Counted from the first letter of the stretch, positions 1 through 8,808 are shown. The stretch is DNA of 37,091 nucleotides from JBQTHI01 sp052390035 (GCA_052390035.1 JBQTHI010000051.1:1-37091), one strand, 5' to 3'. Translations and numbers: made by a program. The notes: generated by a model not told the origin, from the sequence alone.

Positions 1-2
1 GC

Positions 3-392
3 GACCTCAGGGCCGACGGAGTGTCACGTCAAAAGGATCGATATCTCAGGGCCGTCGCCACAGCCATCACCGAGGGGCGATTCGACCCGGCGGCGCTGGC
101 AGAGCTTTCGGATGAGAAGGCTCGGACCGCGTTGATGGCGCTGGCGGGTATCGGACCGTGGACCGCCGACGTTTACCTGTTGGCGTGTCTTCGTCGACCC
201 GACTTGTGGCCGGTGGCCGATCGGGCACTCCAGGTCGCCACGGCTGAGGCCCTTGAACTGACTGAGATCCCCGCACCGGACGACCTGGAAAAAATCGGGC
301 ACGGATGGCGGCCTCATCGTTCGACGGCCGCCCGGCTTCTATGGCACTCCTATCTGTCCCGGCGCGGGCGGGCCGAGACCGACGTCCTCTAG
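3..392 (+). CDS. DNA-3-methyladenine glycosylase (AlkA type), 5'-truncated by window edge
   Basis: This is the C-terminal part of a helix-hairpin-helix GPD-superfamily base-excision glycosylase, which removes alkylated bases from DNA in the cytoplasm. The frame is open from base 3, and the residues before the first in-frame GTG (21) already match the family (a GVSRQK motif precedes the helix of AlkA proteins), so the true start lies outside the window. Visible motifs are the HhH hairpin LAGIGPWTADVYLL and, about 25 residues later, PVADRALQ, whose Asp aligns with the catalytic Asp of AlkA. The family assignment is fairly secure; the exact substrate range is not. The stop is followed by about 100 bases with no supported gene before the convergent membrane-protein gene. 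Confidence 0.82.
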   Translation, partial: DLRADGVSRQKDRYLRAVATAITEGRFDPAALAELSDEKARTALMALAGIGPWTADVYLLACLRRPDLWPVADRALQVATAEALELTEIPAPDDLEKIGHGWRPHRSTAARLLWHSYLSRRGRAETDVL

Positions 393-499
393 CTCCCGGT
401 CATATCGCGGATCTCGACCCAGTAGCGGAATGTTCGATCTCGGGCAGTTGGACGCCGAGCTTCATCGGTGCAGGGTGTGGGCCCCGAATTCCACGGACA

Positions 500-1213
500 T
501 CAGATCCTGGCCACTAGAAGTCCGATCGCCAGTCCGACCATCGACCAGCTGAGGAGGCGAAGCGGCAGCTCCCACGTGGCCAGCAGCCGATCCTCTCCCC
601 ACTTGTCGATCTCGCCTCTGGTCTGGAAGATGACCTCCGCTCGGTCCACCTGGCGGCGAACCATCCGCGCAGGTGTGCTCAGGCTCCGTTGCGCCAGACT
701 CAACAGCGTCGCCACCGCCGCGACCACGAGAGCCGCCACCGACATATCTTCGGCTTGGGTCCAGTAACCGACCAGAGCCGGAAAAGCGCCCCACGCCAAA
801 CCGAAGCCAAGATCGGTATGGATGACAGGCGACCATTCCAGGGCATATGAGGTGGCCAGGAGCAGGCCCGCTGCTCCCCATGCCAATACCCAGGGTGAAA
901 CGATCATCGCCCCGGCGATGGCGAGGACGACGGCACCGGCCAGTCCGACTGCCACCATTGCCCACAGGGCGGCGCGAGGGAGGCCGGTGCCGAGAGGTCG
1001 ATCATGGATTTCATCGAGGGCATGGGCGAGGACCCCGGTGCCGCAGAAGAAGGCCAGCAAGGTGCCGGCGAGGCGCTGCCAATCGACCTCAACGACCAAT
1101 GCGGCTCCCAAGGCCACATACGAAAGATGCCAGAACGTGTACGGAAGATGGAGAACGGCCAGCAAGTCACCGCCAAGGCTGCCGGTGGCGGTGTAATAGG
1201 CGGGCTGTTTCAT
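500..1213 (-). CDS. UbiA-like polytopic membrane protein
   Basis: A membrane protein of about 237 residues with roughly seven hydrophobic segments. An early LPYTFWHLSYVALG helix is followed by a polar AHALDEIHDRP loop and a second Asp-containing loop, which resembles the Asp-rich loops of UbiA-type aromatic prenyltransferases. The canonical NDxxDxxxD motif is not intact, so prenyltransferase activity is uncertain. The open frame extends far upstream, but the ATG at 1213 overlaps the stop of the upstream methyltransferase as ATGA, which makes this the likely, translationally coupled start. Pairing with a UbiE-like methyltransferase suggests lipid or quinone-like modification; that function is inference. 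It could equally be an uncharacterised UbiA-superfamily protein. Confidence 0.62.
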   Translation of the reverse strand: MKQPAYYTATGSLGGDLLAVLHLPYTFWHLSYVALGAALVVEVDWQRLAGTLLAFFCGTGVLAHALDEIHDRPLGTGLPRAALWAMVAVGLAGAVVLAIAGAMIVSPWVLAWGAAGLLLATSYALEWSPVIHTDLGFGLAWGAFPALVGYWTQAEDMSVAALVVAAVATLLSLAQRSLSTPARMVRRQVDRAEVIFQTRGEIDKWGEDRLLATWELPLRLLSWSMVGLAIGLLVARI

Positions 1214-1812
1214 TCCTTCCGCCCCCACATCACCAGACCGGCTCCCAGGCTCGGGCGGGCCACCATCACGTCGACCAACCCGGCCGATTCCCAGACGGAT
1301 ACAAGGACCGGGAGTGGAAGTGTCCGGTGGAATTGTTCGATACTCGGTCCGAGGAATGCCCCCACCGTCGCCCAGCCGGTCCCGATCAGGCGTCCAATGA
1401 TCGGCAACAAGCCGCGGGTGTAGATCCGCCAGAGGACGCGCAGCCATGGGGCAGGCACCCCGAACTCGACCATCCCCACCCTTCCGCCCCGCTTCACGAC
1501 ACGGGTCAACTCGGCCATGCATGCAACGGGATCGGCGACGTAGCGAAGCAAGTATCCGAAGGTGAGGGCGTCGAAGGTACCGCTGGGGAAAGGGAGGTGT
1601 TCGGCCTGGGCGAGTACCCGTTGCCGACCTCGGTGCCGGGTGAGCATCTCCCGGCTCTGATCGAGGGCCGTCACGCGATAGTCGGAGTCTTCGAGCCGGC
1701 GACTGATGAGTCCCGTGCCGGCGGCCACGTCGAGGACGCGGCTACCGGCCACGACCGCCAAACCCGCCACCATGCTCCTTCGCCATCGCCCATCTTGGCC
1801 GAGTCCCAGCAC
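1210..1812 (-). CDS. class I SAM-dependent methyltransferase (UbiE/MenG-like)
   Basis: A Rossmann-fold methyltransferase. Motif I is VLDVAAGTGLISRRL, followed by an acidic strand end (VTALDQSREML), then AEHLPFPSGTFDALTFGYLLRYV and LTRVVKRGGRVGMVEFG, the typical post-motif order of UbiE/MenG enzymes. The first canonical start is the GTG at 1812, but family-like sequence continues upstream in the same frame (GLFAPLAADYERWARVL, about 1812-1855) to a TGA at 1906-1908 without any ATG, GTG or TTG. Either a rare start such as ATC (1882-1884) is used, or a base is missing, or the short form is real. The gene lies 85 bases downstream of the TetR gene and overlaps the UbiA-like gene by 4 bases. The substrate is unknown. 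Confidence 0.75.
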   Translation of the reverse strand: MLGLGQDGRWRRSMVAGLAVVAGSRVLDVAAGTGLISRRLEDSDYRVTALDQSREMLTRHRGRQRVLAQAEHLPFPSGTFDALTFGYLLRYVADPVACMAELTRVVKRGGRVGMVEFGVPAPWLRVLWRIYTRGLLPIIGRLIGTGWATVGAFLGPSIEQFHRTLPLPVLVSVWESAGLVDVMVARPSLGAGLVMWGRKE

Positions 1813-1897
1813 CCGCGCCCACCGTTCATAGTCGGCGGCGAGAGGGGCAAAGAGCCCATTCGCAAACGAATTGGGAGAGTTGATGGTGCGAGTCTGG

Positions 1898-2503
1898 TCA
1901 GATCCTCAATGATCCGCTGGCCACGCCGACCTCTCGTTCGGCGGTTTCGGTGACCCATCGATAAGCCGTCGGCCGATCGAGGTTGGCGCGGTGAGCGACC
2001 ACCTGAAGCGATAAGCCGTCGAGCAGAGAAACGATCCGCCAGGCAGCTCCTGCCGGATCAGGACAGGTCATCACTCCTTCCGCTACCCCGTAGCTTATCG
2101 CCGCTGCCAGCAATTGCTGCCAGGCCAGATTCAGTTTCAGCGACGTCTGCCGCAACGCCGGGCGCCGGCTCGCTTCCGACCAGGCATCCAACCAAAGCTG
2201 GAAAGCCCACTCTTGGTCGATTGATCCGTAGGTGCGGAAAAAGGCGACCAGCTTTTCAACCGGATCTCTCGCTGCCTGCATGGCCGACTCGGTGACGGCC
2301 AGGTCTTCACCGGCAGCCTGAGCAAAGGCGGCGGCCAGCACCTCATCCATCGAGTCGAAATAGTGATGGATGAGACCACTCGAGGTTCCCATCTCCGCAG
2401 CTACGTCGCGAACCGTGGTCGCTCCCAAACCTTTCCGCAGTGCCACCGCCAGCGCCGCGTCGACGATCGCTCGGCGTCGTCGCTCGGAGGGCATTCTCCT
2501 CAT
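1898..2503 (-). CDS. TetR family transcriptional regulator
   Basis: A one-component repressor of about 201 residues. The N-terminus shows the TetR helix-turn-helix (TTVRDVAAEMGTSSGLIHHYF); the ligand domain is all-helical and BetI-like in style (LDAWSEASRRPALR). A TTG at 2533 would add ten residues; the ATG at 2503 is preferred because the protein then begins just before the RRRRAIVDAAL helix. There is no clear ribosome site before that ATG and a TAGTAT box lies seven bases upstream, so a leaderless message is possible. It is divergent from the GcvT-family operon across about 60 bases and leads the methyltransferase/UbiA cluster, so it may control both. The ligand is not known. Confidence 0.85.
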   Translation of the reverse strand: MRRMPSERRRRAIVDAALAVALRKGLGATTVRDVAAEMGTSSGLIHHYFDSMDEVLAAAFAQAAGEDLAVTESAMQAARDPVEKLVAFFRTYGSIDQEWAFQLWLDAWSEASRRPALRQTSLKLNLAWQQLLAAAISYGVAEGVMTCPDPAGAAWRIVSLLDGLSLQVVAHRANLDRPTAYRWVTETAEREVGVASGSLRI

Positions 2504-2565
2504 CGCCAAAATACTAATTGCGCACTTGTCCAACAGAGTTGTAGTCTCGTGGTGAAAGGAGCCGG

Positions 2566-3762
2566 ATGATCCGAACCACCCCTTTCCATGAGCGGGTCGA
2601 AGCCGCCAACCAGACCGGATTGTGGAGCCACTGGGCGGGCTATTTGGTCGCCGACAAATACCAGATGTCGGAGAAGTTCGAATATTTCGCCATCCGCAAT
2701 GCCGCCGCCCTGTTCGATACCTCGCCCCTCTACAAATACCGGATAGCCGGCAGAGACGCCGAACGGTTTCTTTCCGGGGTTCTGAGCCGCAACATCGGCA
2801 AGTGCCGCCCCGGGCAAGCCCAGTACACCATCTGGTGTGACGACCGGGGATTTGTGGTTGAGGATGGTGTCATCTTTCGACACGCCGACGACGAGTTCAT
2901 GTTGACCTCTGCTGAGCCCAACTTGTCATACTTTCAGAACCTGATCGGGTACCAATCGGTCGAGATCACAGAGGTGACCGATGAGGTCGCCGGGCTGGCC
3001 TTTCAAGGCCCCCGCTCTCGTCAGATCCTCGGGGCTCTTGCCCCGGAGATAGAAGGCATCGCCTACTTCCATCATGTTCCGGCCAAACTCGGTGGATCGG
3101 CGGTGACCATATCTCGCACCGGGTTCACCGGTGATCTCGGTTATGAGATATGGTGCGATCGAGGCGACGCCATCGCCGTTTGGGACACGATGGTCGACGC
3201 CGGCCGGGGGCACGGGGTCATTCCCTTCGGACAGATAGCCCTGCTCATGGCCCGGATCGAGGCGGGGCTACTGTTGTTACACGCCGACTTCGAGTCGAGC
3301 CGATACGCATGGAACGACGAACATCGCTCCACTCTCATCGAGCTCGGTTTCTCCTGGATGGTGCGAGACATCGGCACAGACGACCGGCCCTTCATAGGCC
3401 GCCAGGCCATTCGCCGGGAACTGGCCGAAGGTTCGCGATGGAAACTGGTCGGGTTGCTGATGGATTGGCAGGACTATGACCGCCGGTACAACCAGGCGGG
3501 CCTGCTGCCGCCCAAGGATCACACTCCGGTCACCGACGAGTTCATGCTCTACGACGACGATTACCAACGGATGGGTTATGCCACCAGCTTCATGTACTCG
3601 CCGATGCTCCAGCGCCACATCGCCATCGCCCGGGTTCGACCCGACTATGCCCCGGTCGGGACCAAGGTCAATCTCGAGGTGACCATCAATCACCGTTACC
3701 AGCTGGTCGGCGCCCACGTCGCCCGGCTCCCGCTCTACAACCCATCGCGAAAGACGGCCTGA
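2566..3762 (+). CDS. GcvT-family aminomethyltransferase (folate-dependent demethylase-like)
   Basis: A 398-residue cytoplasmic protein of the glycine-cleavage T / sarcosine-dimethylglycine / DMSP-demethylase superfamily, which moves one-carbon units from amines or sulfonium compounds to tetrahydrofolate. Family landmarks are DTSPLYKYRIAGRDAERFL near the N-terminus, a VVEDGVIFR strand carrying the usual catalytic Asp, GLAFQGPRSRQIL, SRTGFTGDLGYEIW and FIGRQAI, followed by a C-terminal beta-barrel domain. The start is set by AAAGGAG seven to thirteen bases before the ATG. It is first in an operon; the next gene begins one base after its stop. Neighbours (FAD oxidoreductase, acyl-CoA dehydrogenase, Rieske oxygenase) suggest N-demethylation of an amine rather than glycine cleavage, since no H or P protein is nearby. 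DmdA-like activity cannot be excluded. Confidence 0.87.
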   Translation: MIRTTPFHERVEAANQTGLWSHWAGYLVADKYQMSEKFEYFAIRNAAALFDTSPLYKYRIAGRDAERFLSGVLSRNIGKCRPGQAQYTIWCDDRGFVVEDGVIFRHADDEFMLTSAEPNLSYFQNLIGYQSVEITEVTDEVAGLAFQGPRSRQILGALAPEIEGIAYFHHVPAKLGGSAVTISRTGFTGDLGYEIWCDRGDAIAVWDTMVDAGRGHGVIPFGQIALLMARIEAGLLLLHADFESSRYAWNDEHRSTLIELGFSWMVRDIGTDDRPFIGRQAIRRELAEGSRWKLVGLLMDWQDYDRRYNQAGLLPPKDHTPVTDEFMLYDDDYQRMGYATSFMYSPMLQRHIAIARVRPDYAPVGTKVNLEVTINHRYQLVGAHVARLPLYNPSRKTA

Positions 3763-3763
3763 G

Positions 3764-5362
3764 ATGAACCCTCCCAACCATCGGACTTACGACGCCATCG
3801 TCATAGGCGGAGGCCACAACGGTCTGGTCAACGGCGCCTATCTTGCCAGGGCCGGTCTATCGACCTTGATCGTCGAACGCCGGCACCTGGTTGGCGGGGC
3901 CGCCATCACCGAGGAGCTCTACCCGGGCTTCTGGTTCACCACGTTTTCTTATGCGCTCTCCCTGCTCCGGCCGGACATCGTCCACGAGTTGGAGCTGACC
4001 AAACACGGGTTCATGCCTCTGCTGATGCCGACGACCTTTGCCCCCGGCGAGAACGGCGAATACTTCGTCATGGGCCAGGATCACGACGAGAACCTGAAAG
4101 AGATCGCCCGTATCTCCCCGCGGGACGTGGACGCCTACGAGCAGTACGAGCACGACATCACCCGGGTCTGTCATGCCCTCAAGCCCCTTCTCGACCAGAT
4201 ACCCCCCAACCTCTTCTCGAAGGACCCGGAGGAGTTGGCGGCGATGGGGGCGCTCGCCCGGCATTTCCGCGACATGGAGCCGCGGGTTCTGCACAACGCC
4301 GTACGCCTCCTCACCGGCAGCGCCGCCGACTTTCTCGACGACTACTTCCAAAACGACTTGTTGAAGGGCTGGCTGGCTTCCTCGTCGATCATCGGCACCA
4401 AGGTCGGGCCCCGATCGCAGGGCTCCGGGCTGGTCTTGCTCTATCACAACATCGGCGAGCACGACGGTGTGTTCGGATCGTGGGCCTTTCACAAGGGCGG
4501 CAACGGCGAGTTCACCCGGGTGTTGGCGCGGGCCGCCGAGTCGTTTGGCGCGGAGATCGTCCTGGAATCGCCGGTGGTAAAGGTCGTCACCTCCAATGGG
4601 CGAGCGACCGGGATCGTCTTGGAGGACGGCAACGAAGTCGCCGCCACCACCGTGGTTTCAGCGGTGGACCCCCGGCGCACCTTCCTCCAATTGGTCGATC
4701 CCCGCGAGCTGCCGGGCGATCTGGTCGAGAACATCACCCGCTTTCGATTCCAGGGCACCTCGGCCAAGGTCAACTTCGCCCTCGAGGGGCTGCCGCATTA
4801 CCCCCCTTTGGGCGACCGCGGCGACCAATACCGCGGATTCACCAACATCGCCCCCTCCATGGACTATTTGGAGCGGGCCTATGACGAAGCCAAATACGGG
4901 TGGTACTCGTCACGGCCCTATCTCGACACGGCCATCCAATCGACCCTCGACCCCGATATGGCGCCGCCTGGTAAACATGTGATGAGTTGCTTCGTCCAGT
5001 ATGCGCCTTATCACCTGAAGCGTTCGGATTGGGACACCGAGCGCCAGAGCCTCGGTGACACCGTGCAACGGACCCTGGAGTCCTTCTTCCCCGGTTTCTC
5101 TGACCTGATCATCCACCGCGAGGTGGTGACTCCGCTTGACATCGAGCGGGTAGTGGGACTACCGGAGGGCAACATCTTCGCCGGGGAGTTCCTGGCCCCA
5201 CAGATGTTCTTCTTCCGCCCCGCTCCCGGCTGGAACCAGTACCGGACCCCTATCGAGGGTTATTACCAGTGCGGCTCGGGAACCCACCCGGGCGGTTGCG
5301 TGATGGGGGCACCGGGCAAGCTGGCCAGCCAGCAGATCCTCAAAGATCTGGGCCGACTGTGA
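3764..5362 (+). CDS. FAD-dependent oxidoreductase, phytoene desaturase/PYROXD2-like (COG1233)
   Basis: A 532-residue flavoprotein. The N-terminal dinucleotide-binding motif is AIVIGGGHNGLVNGAYLARAG (residues 11-31), followed by an acidic strand end VERRHLVGGAA and TEELYPGFWFTTFSYALSLL, typical of the COG1233 group related to carotenoid desaturases and human PYROXD2. The C-terminus has YQCGSGTHPGGCVMGAPG, the second FAD-contact motif. No carotenoid genes are nearby. Sitting one base after a GcvT-family gene and 43 bases before an acyl-CoA dehydrogenase, it more likely oxidises an amine or alkyl intermediate of the same pathway; that role is inference. The ATG at 3764 is tightly spaced to the preceding stop, implying translational coupling. 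Confidence 0.85.
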   Translation: MNPPNHRTYDAIVIGGGHNGLVNGAYLARAGLSTLIVERRHLVGGAAITEELYPGFWFTTFSYALSLLRPDIVHELELTKHGFMPLLMPTTFAPGENGEYFVMGQDHDENLKEIARISPRDVDAYEQYEHDITRVCHALKPLLDQIPPNLFSKDPEELAAMGALARHFRDMEPRVLHNAVRLLTGSAADFLDDYFQNDLLKGWLASSSIIGTKVGPRSQGSGLVLLYHNIGEHDGVFGSWAFHKGGNGEFTRVLARAAESFGAEIVLESPVVKVVTSNGRATGIVLEDGNEVAATTVVSAVDPRRTFLQLVDPRELPGDLVENITRFRFQGTSAKVNFALEGLPHYPPLGDRGDQYRGFTNIAPSMDYLERAYDEAKYGWYSSRPYLDTAIQSTLDPDMAPPGKHVMSCFVQYAPYHLKRSDWDTERQSLGDTVQRTLESFFPGFSDLIIHREVVTPLDIERVVGLPEGNIFAGEFLAPQMFFFRPAPGWNQYRTPIEGYYQCGSGTHPGGCVMGAPGKLASQQILKDLGRL

Positions 5363-5405
5363 TGATTTTCGCACCGTTTTGGTGGGTTTCTCTGCACAGA
5401 CCCAC

Positions 5406-6569
5406 ATGTTGAGCCCGGAGGACCGCGCCATCCAGGCCCGCGCCCGGGCCTTCATCGACGAGCAGTTGATCCCCTGGGAGGTTCATGCGGAGCTGAACCA
5501 GGGCGAGATCCCGCCCGAGGTGAAGCAGCGTCACGAAAGGTTGGCCGCCGAGTTGGGACTGACCGCCATCAACCAGCCGCGAGAGCTCGGCGGTCACGAC
5601 TACACCACCTTGCAGCAGGTCTTGATCATGGAACAAGCAGGGCGGGCGACCAACGCTCTGGGCTGGATCATCTCGACCCCGCCCGGTTGGTTTCCAAAGG
5701 TGGCCACCGACTATCAGATGGAACGCTACGTGTTGCCGACCATCGCCGGCGAGTTGCACGAGTGTTACGCCATCACCGAGGAGAACGCCGGCTCCGATGT
5801 CTCAGCCATCCAGTCGACCGCCCGACGGGACGGCAACGAGTATGTGCTTAACGGGGTGAAGTGGCACGTCACCTCGGCCAACCTCTCCGACTACCTGTTT
5901 TTCCAAGCCGGGCTGATCGACGGACCGAGGGCGGGGGAACACGCCCTCTTCATCGTCGACCTCGACACTCCGGGCGTTCGTCACGTTCGCACCCCCGCCT
6001 ACACCCATACCTATGCCCATCATCACTGGGAGATGGCCTTCGAGGAGGTCCGGGTGCCCGTCACCCATATGGTCGGGGAGGAGGGAGACGGGATGCGCTT
6101 TGCCTACGAGTGGTTCCGGTTCGAGCGACTCATGATCGCCGCCCGTTGCTGCGGGGCGGCCGAGCGCCTCATCGATGAAGGCACTGCCTTCGCCGAAGGG
6201 CGACTGATCGGCGGCATCCGGCTCGCCGATCAGCAGGCCATCCAGTTCATGCTGGCTGACTCGGTCACAGAGCTGTGGGCTGCCCGCCTCCAGACCTACG
6301 CAACTGCAGAGGAGATCGATGCCGGAGTGGACGTCAAGGTGATTCACGCCCACTCGTCGATGGCCAAGCTCACCGCCTCGGAGATGGCTAACCGCGTGGC
6401 GGATCGGGCGGTGCAGATATTTGGAGGCCGCGGTTACATGCGCGAGAACGTCGCCGAGCGCTTCTGGCGAGAGTTACGGGTCGATCGGATCTGGGAAGGC
6501 GCCTCCGAGGTTCAGCGGGTCATCATCGCCGACCAGCTCCGTAAGCGCGGGGTTGGGGCCATCACATAG
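5406..6569 (+). CDS. acyl-CoA dehydrogenase
   Basis: An FAD enzyme that introduces an alpha-beta double bond into an acyl-CoA. All family blocks are present: LSPEDRAIQARARAFI at the N-terminus, YAITEENAGSDVSAIQSTA (flavin and substrate contact), GVKWHVTSA, IFGGRGYM, and near the C-terminus RIWEGASEVQRVII, where the Glu is at the position of the catalytic base of medium-chain enzymes. The usual TEPxAGSD reads TEENAGSD. The ATG at 5406 starts directly at the family block; TTG 5379 and GTG 5382 are in-frame alternatives that would add eight or nine residues, and no option has a strong ribosome site. It is the third gene of the operon that begins with the GcvT-like gene. The acyl substrate is unknown. 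Confidence 0.88.
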   Translation: MLSPEDRAIQARARAFIDEQLIPWEVHAELNQGEIPPEVKQRHERLAAELGLTAINQPRELGGHDYTTLQQVLIMEQAGRATNALGWIISTPPGWFPKVATDYQMERYVLPTIAGELHECYAITEENAGSDVSAIQSTARRDGNEYVLNGVKWHVTSANLSDYLFFQAGLIDGPRAGEHALFIVDLDTPGVRHVRTPAYTHTYAHHHWEMAFEEVRVPVTHMVGEEGDGMRFAYEWFRFERLMIAARCCGAAERLIDEGTAFAEGRLIGGIRLADQQAIQFMLADSVTELWAARLQTYATAEEIDAGVDVKVIHAHSSMAKLTASEMANRVADRAVQIFGGRGYMRENVAERFWRELRVDRIWEGASEVQRVIIADQLRKRGVGAIT

Positions 6570-6595
6570 CCAGGCCGTCACTTGATGGTGCGGGA

Positions 6596-7564
6596 GTGCG
6601 GTCGCCGTTTACTCTCGACATGATGAATCCCTCCGGACCGGCCGAGATGGAGGCCGCCGAGTTCAACACCTCTTTGGAGCTACTACTGGCCGGTTATCCA
6701 AGGGTCGACACCGTTCCCCCCGAGGTGTCCCGGAGGGCACGGGAGGAAGGGCGTTCCTGGGTCGGTGAGCTGCGGCTGTCCGATCGAGCGATGGAGCGTT
6801 CCCTTCCCACCGCCGCCGGCCCCCGCCGGGCCCGGTTGTTGATTCCGGATCGGATCGAGGGCGTGTACCTCCACTTTCATGGCGGAGGTTGGACTCTGGG
6901 AGCCATCCACCACCAGGATCCCCGACTAGAGCAGCTCTCGGAGCGCTGCTCTCTGGCCGTGGTCAGCGTCGATTACCGGCTGGCGCCCGAACATCCCTAC
7001 CCGGCCGGTCCCGACGATTGTGAGGCCGCCGCCCACTGGTTGGTCGAGAATACGACCTCCGAGTTCGGCACCAACCGGCTGATGATTGGCGGCGAATCGG
7101 CCGGTGCCCATCTCGCCGTGGTCACCTTGCTACGCCTCCGAGACAAGGCCGGATCGACCCCTTTCTGCGGCGCCAATCTGGTGTACGGCGCATACGACCT
7201 GCGCTGCACGCCCAGTGCCCGCCATTGGGGGGAGAGGAACCTCGTCCTCAACACCCCGATCATCGAGTGGTTCACCAACAACTTCGTGCGGCCGGAGCTA
7301 CGGGAAGATCCCGACGTCTCCCCCCTCCTGGCCGAACTCGACCGGCTACCCCCGGCTCTATTCACGGTCGGGACCGAAGATCCGTTGATCGACGACTCGC
7401 TATTCATGCATGCCCGGTGGGTAACGGCGGGAAACCAAGCCGAGCTGGCGGTCTACCCCGGCGGTTGCCACGCCTTCGACGCTCTCCCCATCGCCCTCGG
7501 TCGGACCGCCCTCGACCGGATGCACGAGTTTCTGATCGCCTGTGATCCGACCGGGCGGCCTTAG
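6596..7564 (+). CDS. alpha/beta hydrolase, hormone-sensitive-lipase (HSL) family
   Basis: A 322-residue serine hydrolase. It has the HSL oxyanion motif HGGGW (residues 95-99), YRLAPEHPYPAGPDD, the nucleophile elbow GESAG (Ser about 168), a late Asp in GTEDPLIDDS and a His in YPGGCHAF, so the catalytic triad is complete. HSL enzymes cleave short acyl esters, lactones or carbamates in the cytoplasm. The GTG at 6596 is used; the ATG at 6620 is a possible shorter start. It begins 26 bases after the acyl-CoA dehydrogenase stop and ends convergently with the Rieske gene, the two stop codons lying in the same four bases (7561-7564). In this pathway it may release a carboxylate from an ester or lactone, but this is not shown by the sequence. 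Confidence 0.87.
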   Translation: MRSPFTLDMMNPSGPAEMEAAEFNTSLELLLAGYPRVDTVPPEVSRRAREEGRSWVGELRLSDRAMERSLPTAAGPRRARLLIPDRIEGVYLHFHGGGWTLGAIHHQDPRLEQLSERCSLAVVSVDYRLAPEHPYPAGPDDCEAAAHWLVENTTSEFGTNRLMIGGESAGAHLAVVTLLRLRDKAGSTPFCGANLVYGAYDLRCTPSARHWGERNLVLNTPIIEWFTNNFVRPELREDPDVSPLLAELDRLPPALFTVGTEDPLIDDSLFMHARWVTAGNQAELAVYPGGCHAFDALPIALGRTALDRMHEFLIACDPTGRP

Positions 7565-8760
7565 ACCGACGTCGGCTCTGCGGTTCGAGTGCTCGCCGGC
7601 ATCGGAGGAGCCGTCACCGCCGCCCCGCGATAGGCGCGGCCGAGCATCCAAAGGAATTGGTAGATGGTGCTCTCCCATGGGCTGAGCGGACCCGGTGAAA
7701 AGCCCCGGTTGGCCGTCCCCCGCTGGACGCTCTCGCAGGCGGTCCAATCTTCCCGATTGGTGATATCCCAGAATTCGACGGCGTAGGCCGGATCGAAATC
7801 GGACAAGTCGAGTGCCTCCGGTGGAAATAGCCAATCACATTCGATGTAAGTGCGGTCTGCGGCCAGGGGCACCATCCGGTGGGTCATGACGTAGTCGGGG
7901 TGGGGGCTGATCAAGAGGTTGGGCCACAACCCCACGTAAAGCACGTTCCGATCGCGGCCTTCCGGGAGATGGCGGAAGTTGGTCCCATATGACACACCCG
8001 TGAGCGACATCGTTGCCGCGTGGTCTTTGAGCAGCATGGTTCCGCCGCACCACAACCCGGAGGGGGCGATGTCGACTCCGGAGGCGACCGGACTGACCTG
8101 GCACAGCTCGGGGTGGATCGAGGTGCAGTGGTAACACTCGTGGTAGTTCTCCACGACCAGTTTCCAGTTGGCGGCGATCTCATAGGTGTGGCGGGCCACC
8201 TTGACCAGGCGCTCGGGCTCATAGGGCGCAAGCACCTCGGCCAGGTTGCCGAAGGTGATGTCAAGCGGTGGGGCTTGACCAGATAGATCGAGAAAGAGCC
8301 ACCCGAGCCACTCGCCGACCCGGACCGGTGACAACGGCCAGTCGGCGGTATCGAACTCATCTGCCTGGGTCAAGGTCGGGGCAGCCCGCAGGCTCCCGTC
8401 GAACCGATACGACCACGAGTGGTAGGGGCAGCGGATCAGCCGGGCGTCAACTGGCTCGCCCACCTCGACCAGGGGATGGCCCCGGTGACGGCAGACATTG
8501 GAAAACCCCCGGATCTGCCCTGAGAGGTCGTTGGACAAGAGGATCGTCTCTGACCCATGCTCAATTGCCCGCAACTGACCGGGGGCCACCAGGTCGGTGG
8601 TTCGTCCCAGGCACACCCAGCCGCCACCAAATATCTGGTGGCGTTCCCATGCGAACAGGTCATGGCTGCGATAGGCCGCCGCCGGGAGGCTCCGGCTCCT
8701 CCCGAAAGGGCGCATCACAGCCTCGACGGCGCTTTGGTCGATTGGTGCGGGAACCATCAT
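7561..8760 (-). CDS. Rieske non-heme iron oxygenase, alpha subunit, quaternary-ammonium (carnitine/glycine betaine) type
   Basis: A 399-residue oxygenase. The Rieske [2Fe-2S] ligands are CRHRGH (Cys90, His92) and CPYHSW (Cys111, His114). The mononuclear iron site is ENYHECYHCTSIH, with His211 and His216, and a later Asp in FWDITNREDW. The residue bridging the two metal sites is Glu208 rather than the Asp usual in ring-hydroxylating dioxygenases; Glu here is known from carnitine monooxygenase CntA. This favours C-N bond oxidation of a methylated amine over aromatic ring attack. No reductase gene is seen in the window, so electrons must come from elsewhere. GGGAGG lies six bases before the ATG. 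It is divergent from the aminotransferase, with two TGAAC-N4-GTTCA palindromes between. Confidence 0.88.
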   Translation of the reverse strand: MMVPAPIDQSAVEAVMRPFGRSRSLPAAAYRSHDLFAWERHQIFGGGWVCLGRTTDLVAPGQLRAIEHGSETILLSNDLSGQIRGFSNVCRHRGHPLVEVGEPVDARLIRCPYHSWSYRFDGSLRAAPTLTQADEFDTADWPLSPVRVGEWLGWLFLDLSGQAPPLDITFGNLAEVLAPYEPERLVKVARHTYEIAANWKLVVENYHECYHCTSIHPELCQVSPVASGVDIAPSGLWCGGTMLLKDHAATMSLTGVSYGTNFRHLPEGRDRNVLYVGLWPNLLISPHPDYVMTHRMVPLAADRTYIECDWLFPPEALDLSDFDPAYAVEFWDITNREDWTACESVQRGTANRGFSPGPLSPWESTIYQFLWMLGRAYRGAAVTAPPMPASTRTAEPTSV

Positions 8761-8792
8761 GAGCCTCCCATCTCCACCGAAATCTTAGTTAT

Positions 8793-8808
8793 CTGAACCG
8801 CCGTTCAG
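8793..8808. promoter_or_regulatory. operator-like palindrome A (CTGAAC-N4-GTTCAG)
   Basis: A perfect inverted repeat with 6-base arms, CTGAAC CGCC GTTCAG, in the Rieske/aminotransferase divergent intergenic space. The layout is that of TetR-family operators (for example GAAAC-N4-GTTTC of PsrA). Its centre is 30 bases, about three helical turns, from palindrome B, and it matches a third copy at 14521-14536. Regulation by the TetR protein at 14543-15190 is inferred. Confidence 0.75.

Noticed and set aside
2566..3762. DMSP demethylase dmdA
   Set aside because: The GcvT superfamily is certain, but sequence alone does not separate DmdA from amine-demethylating relatives, and the neighbours favour amines; no symbol given.
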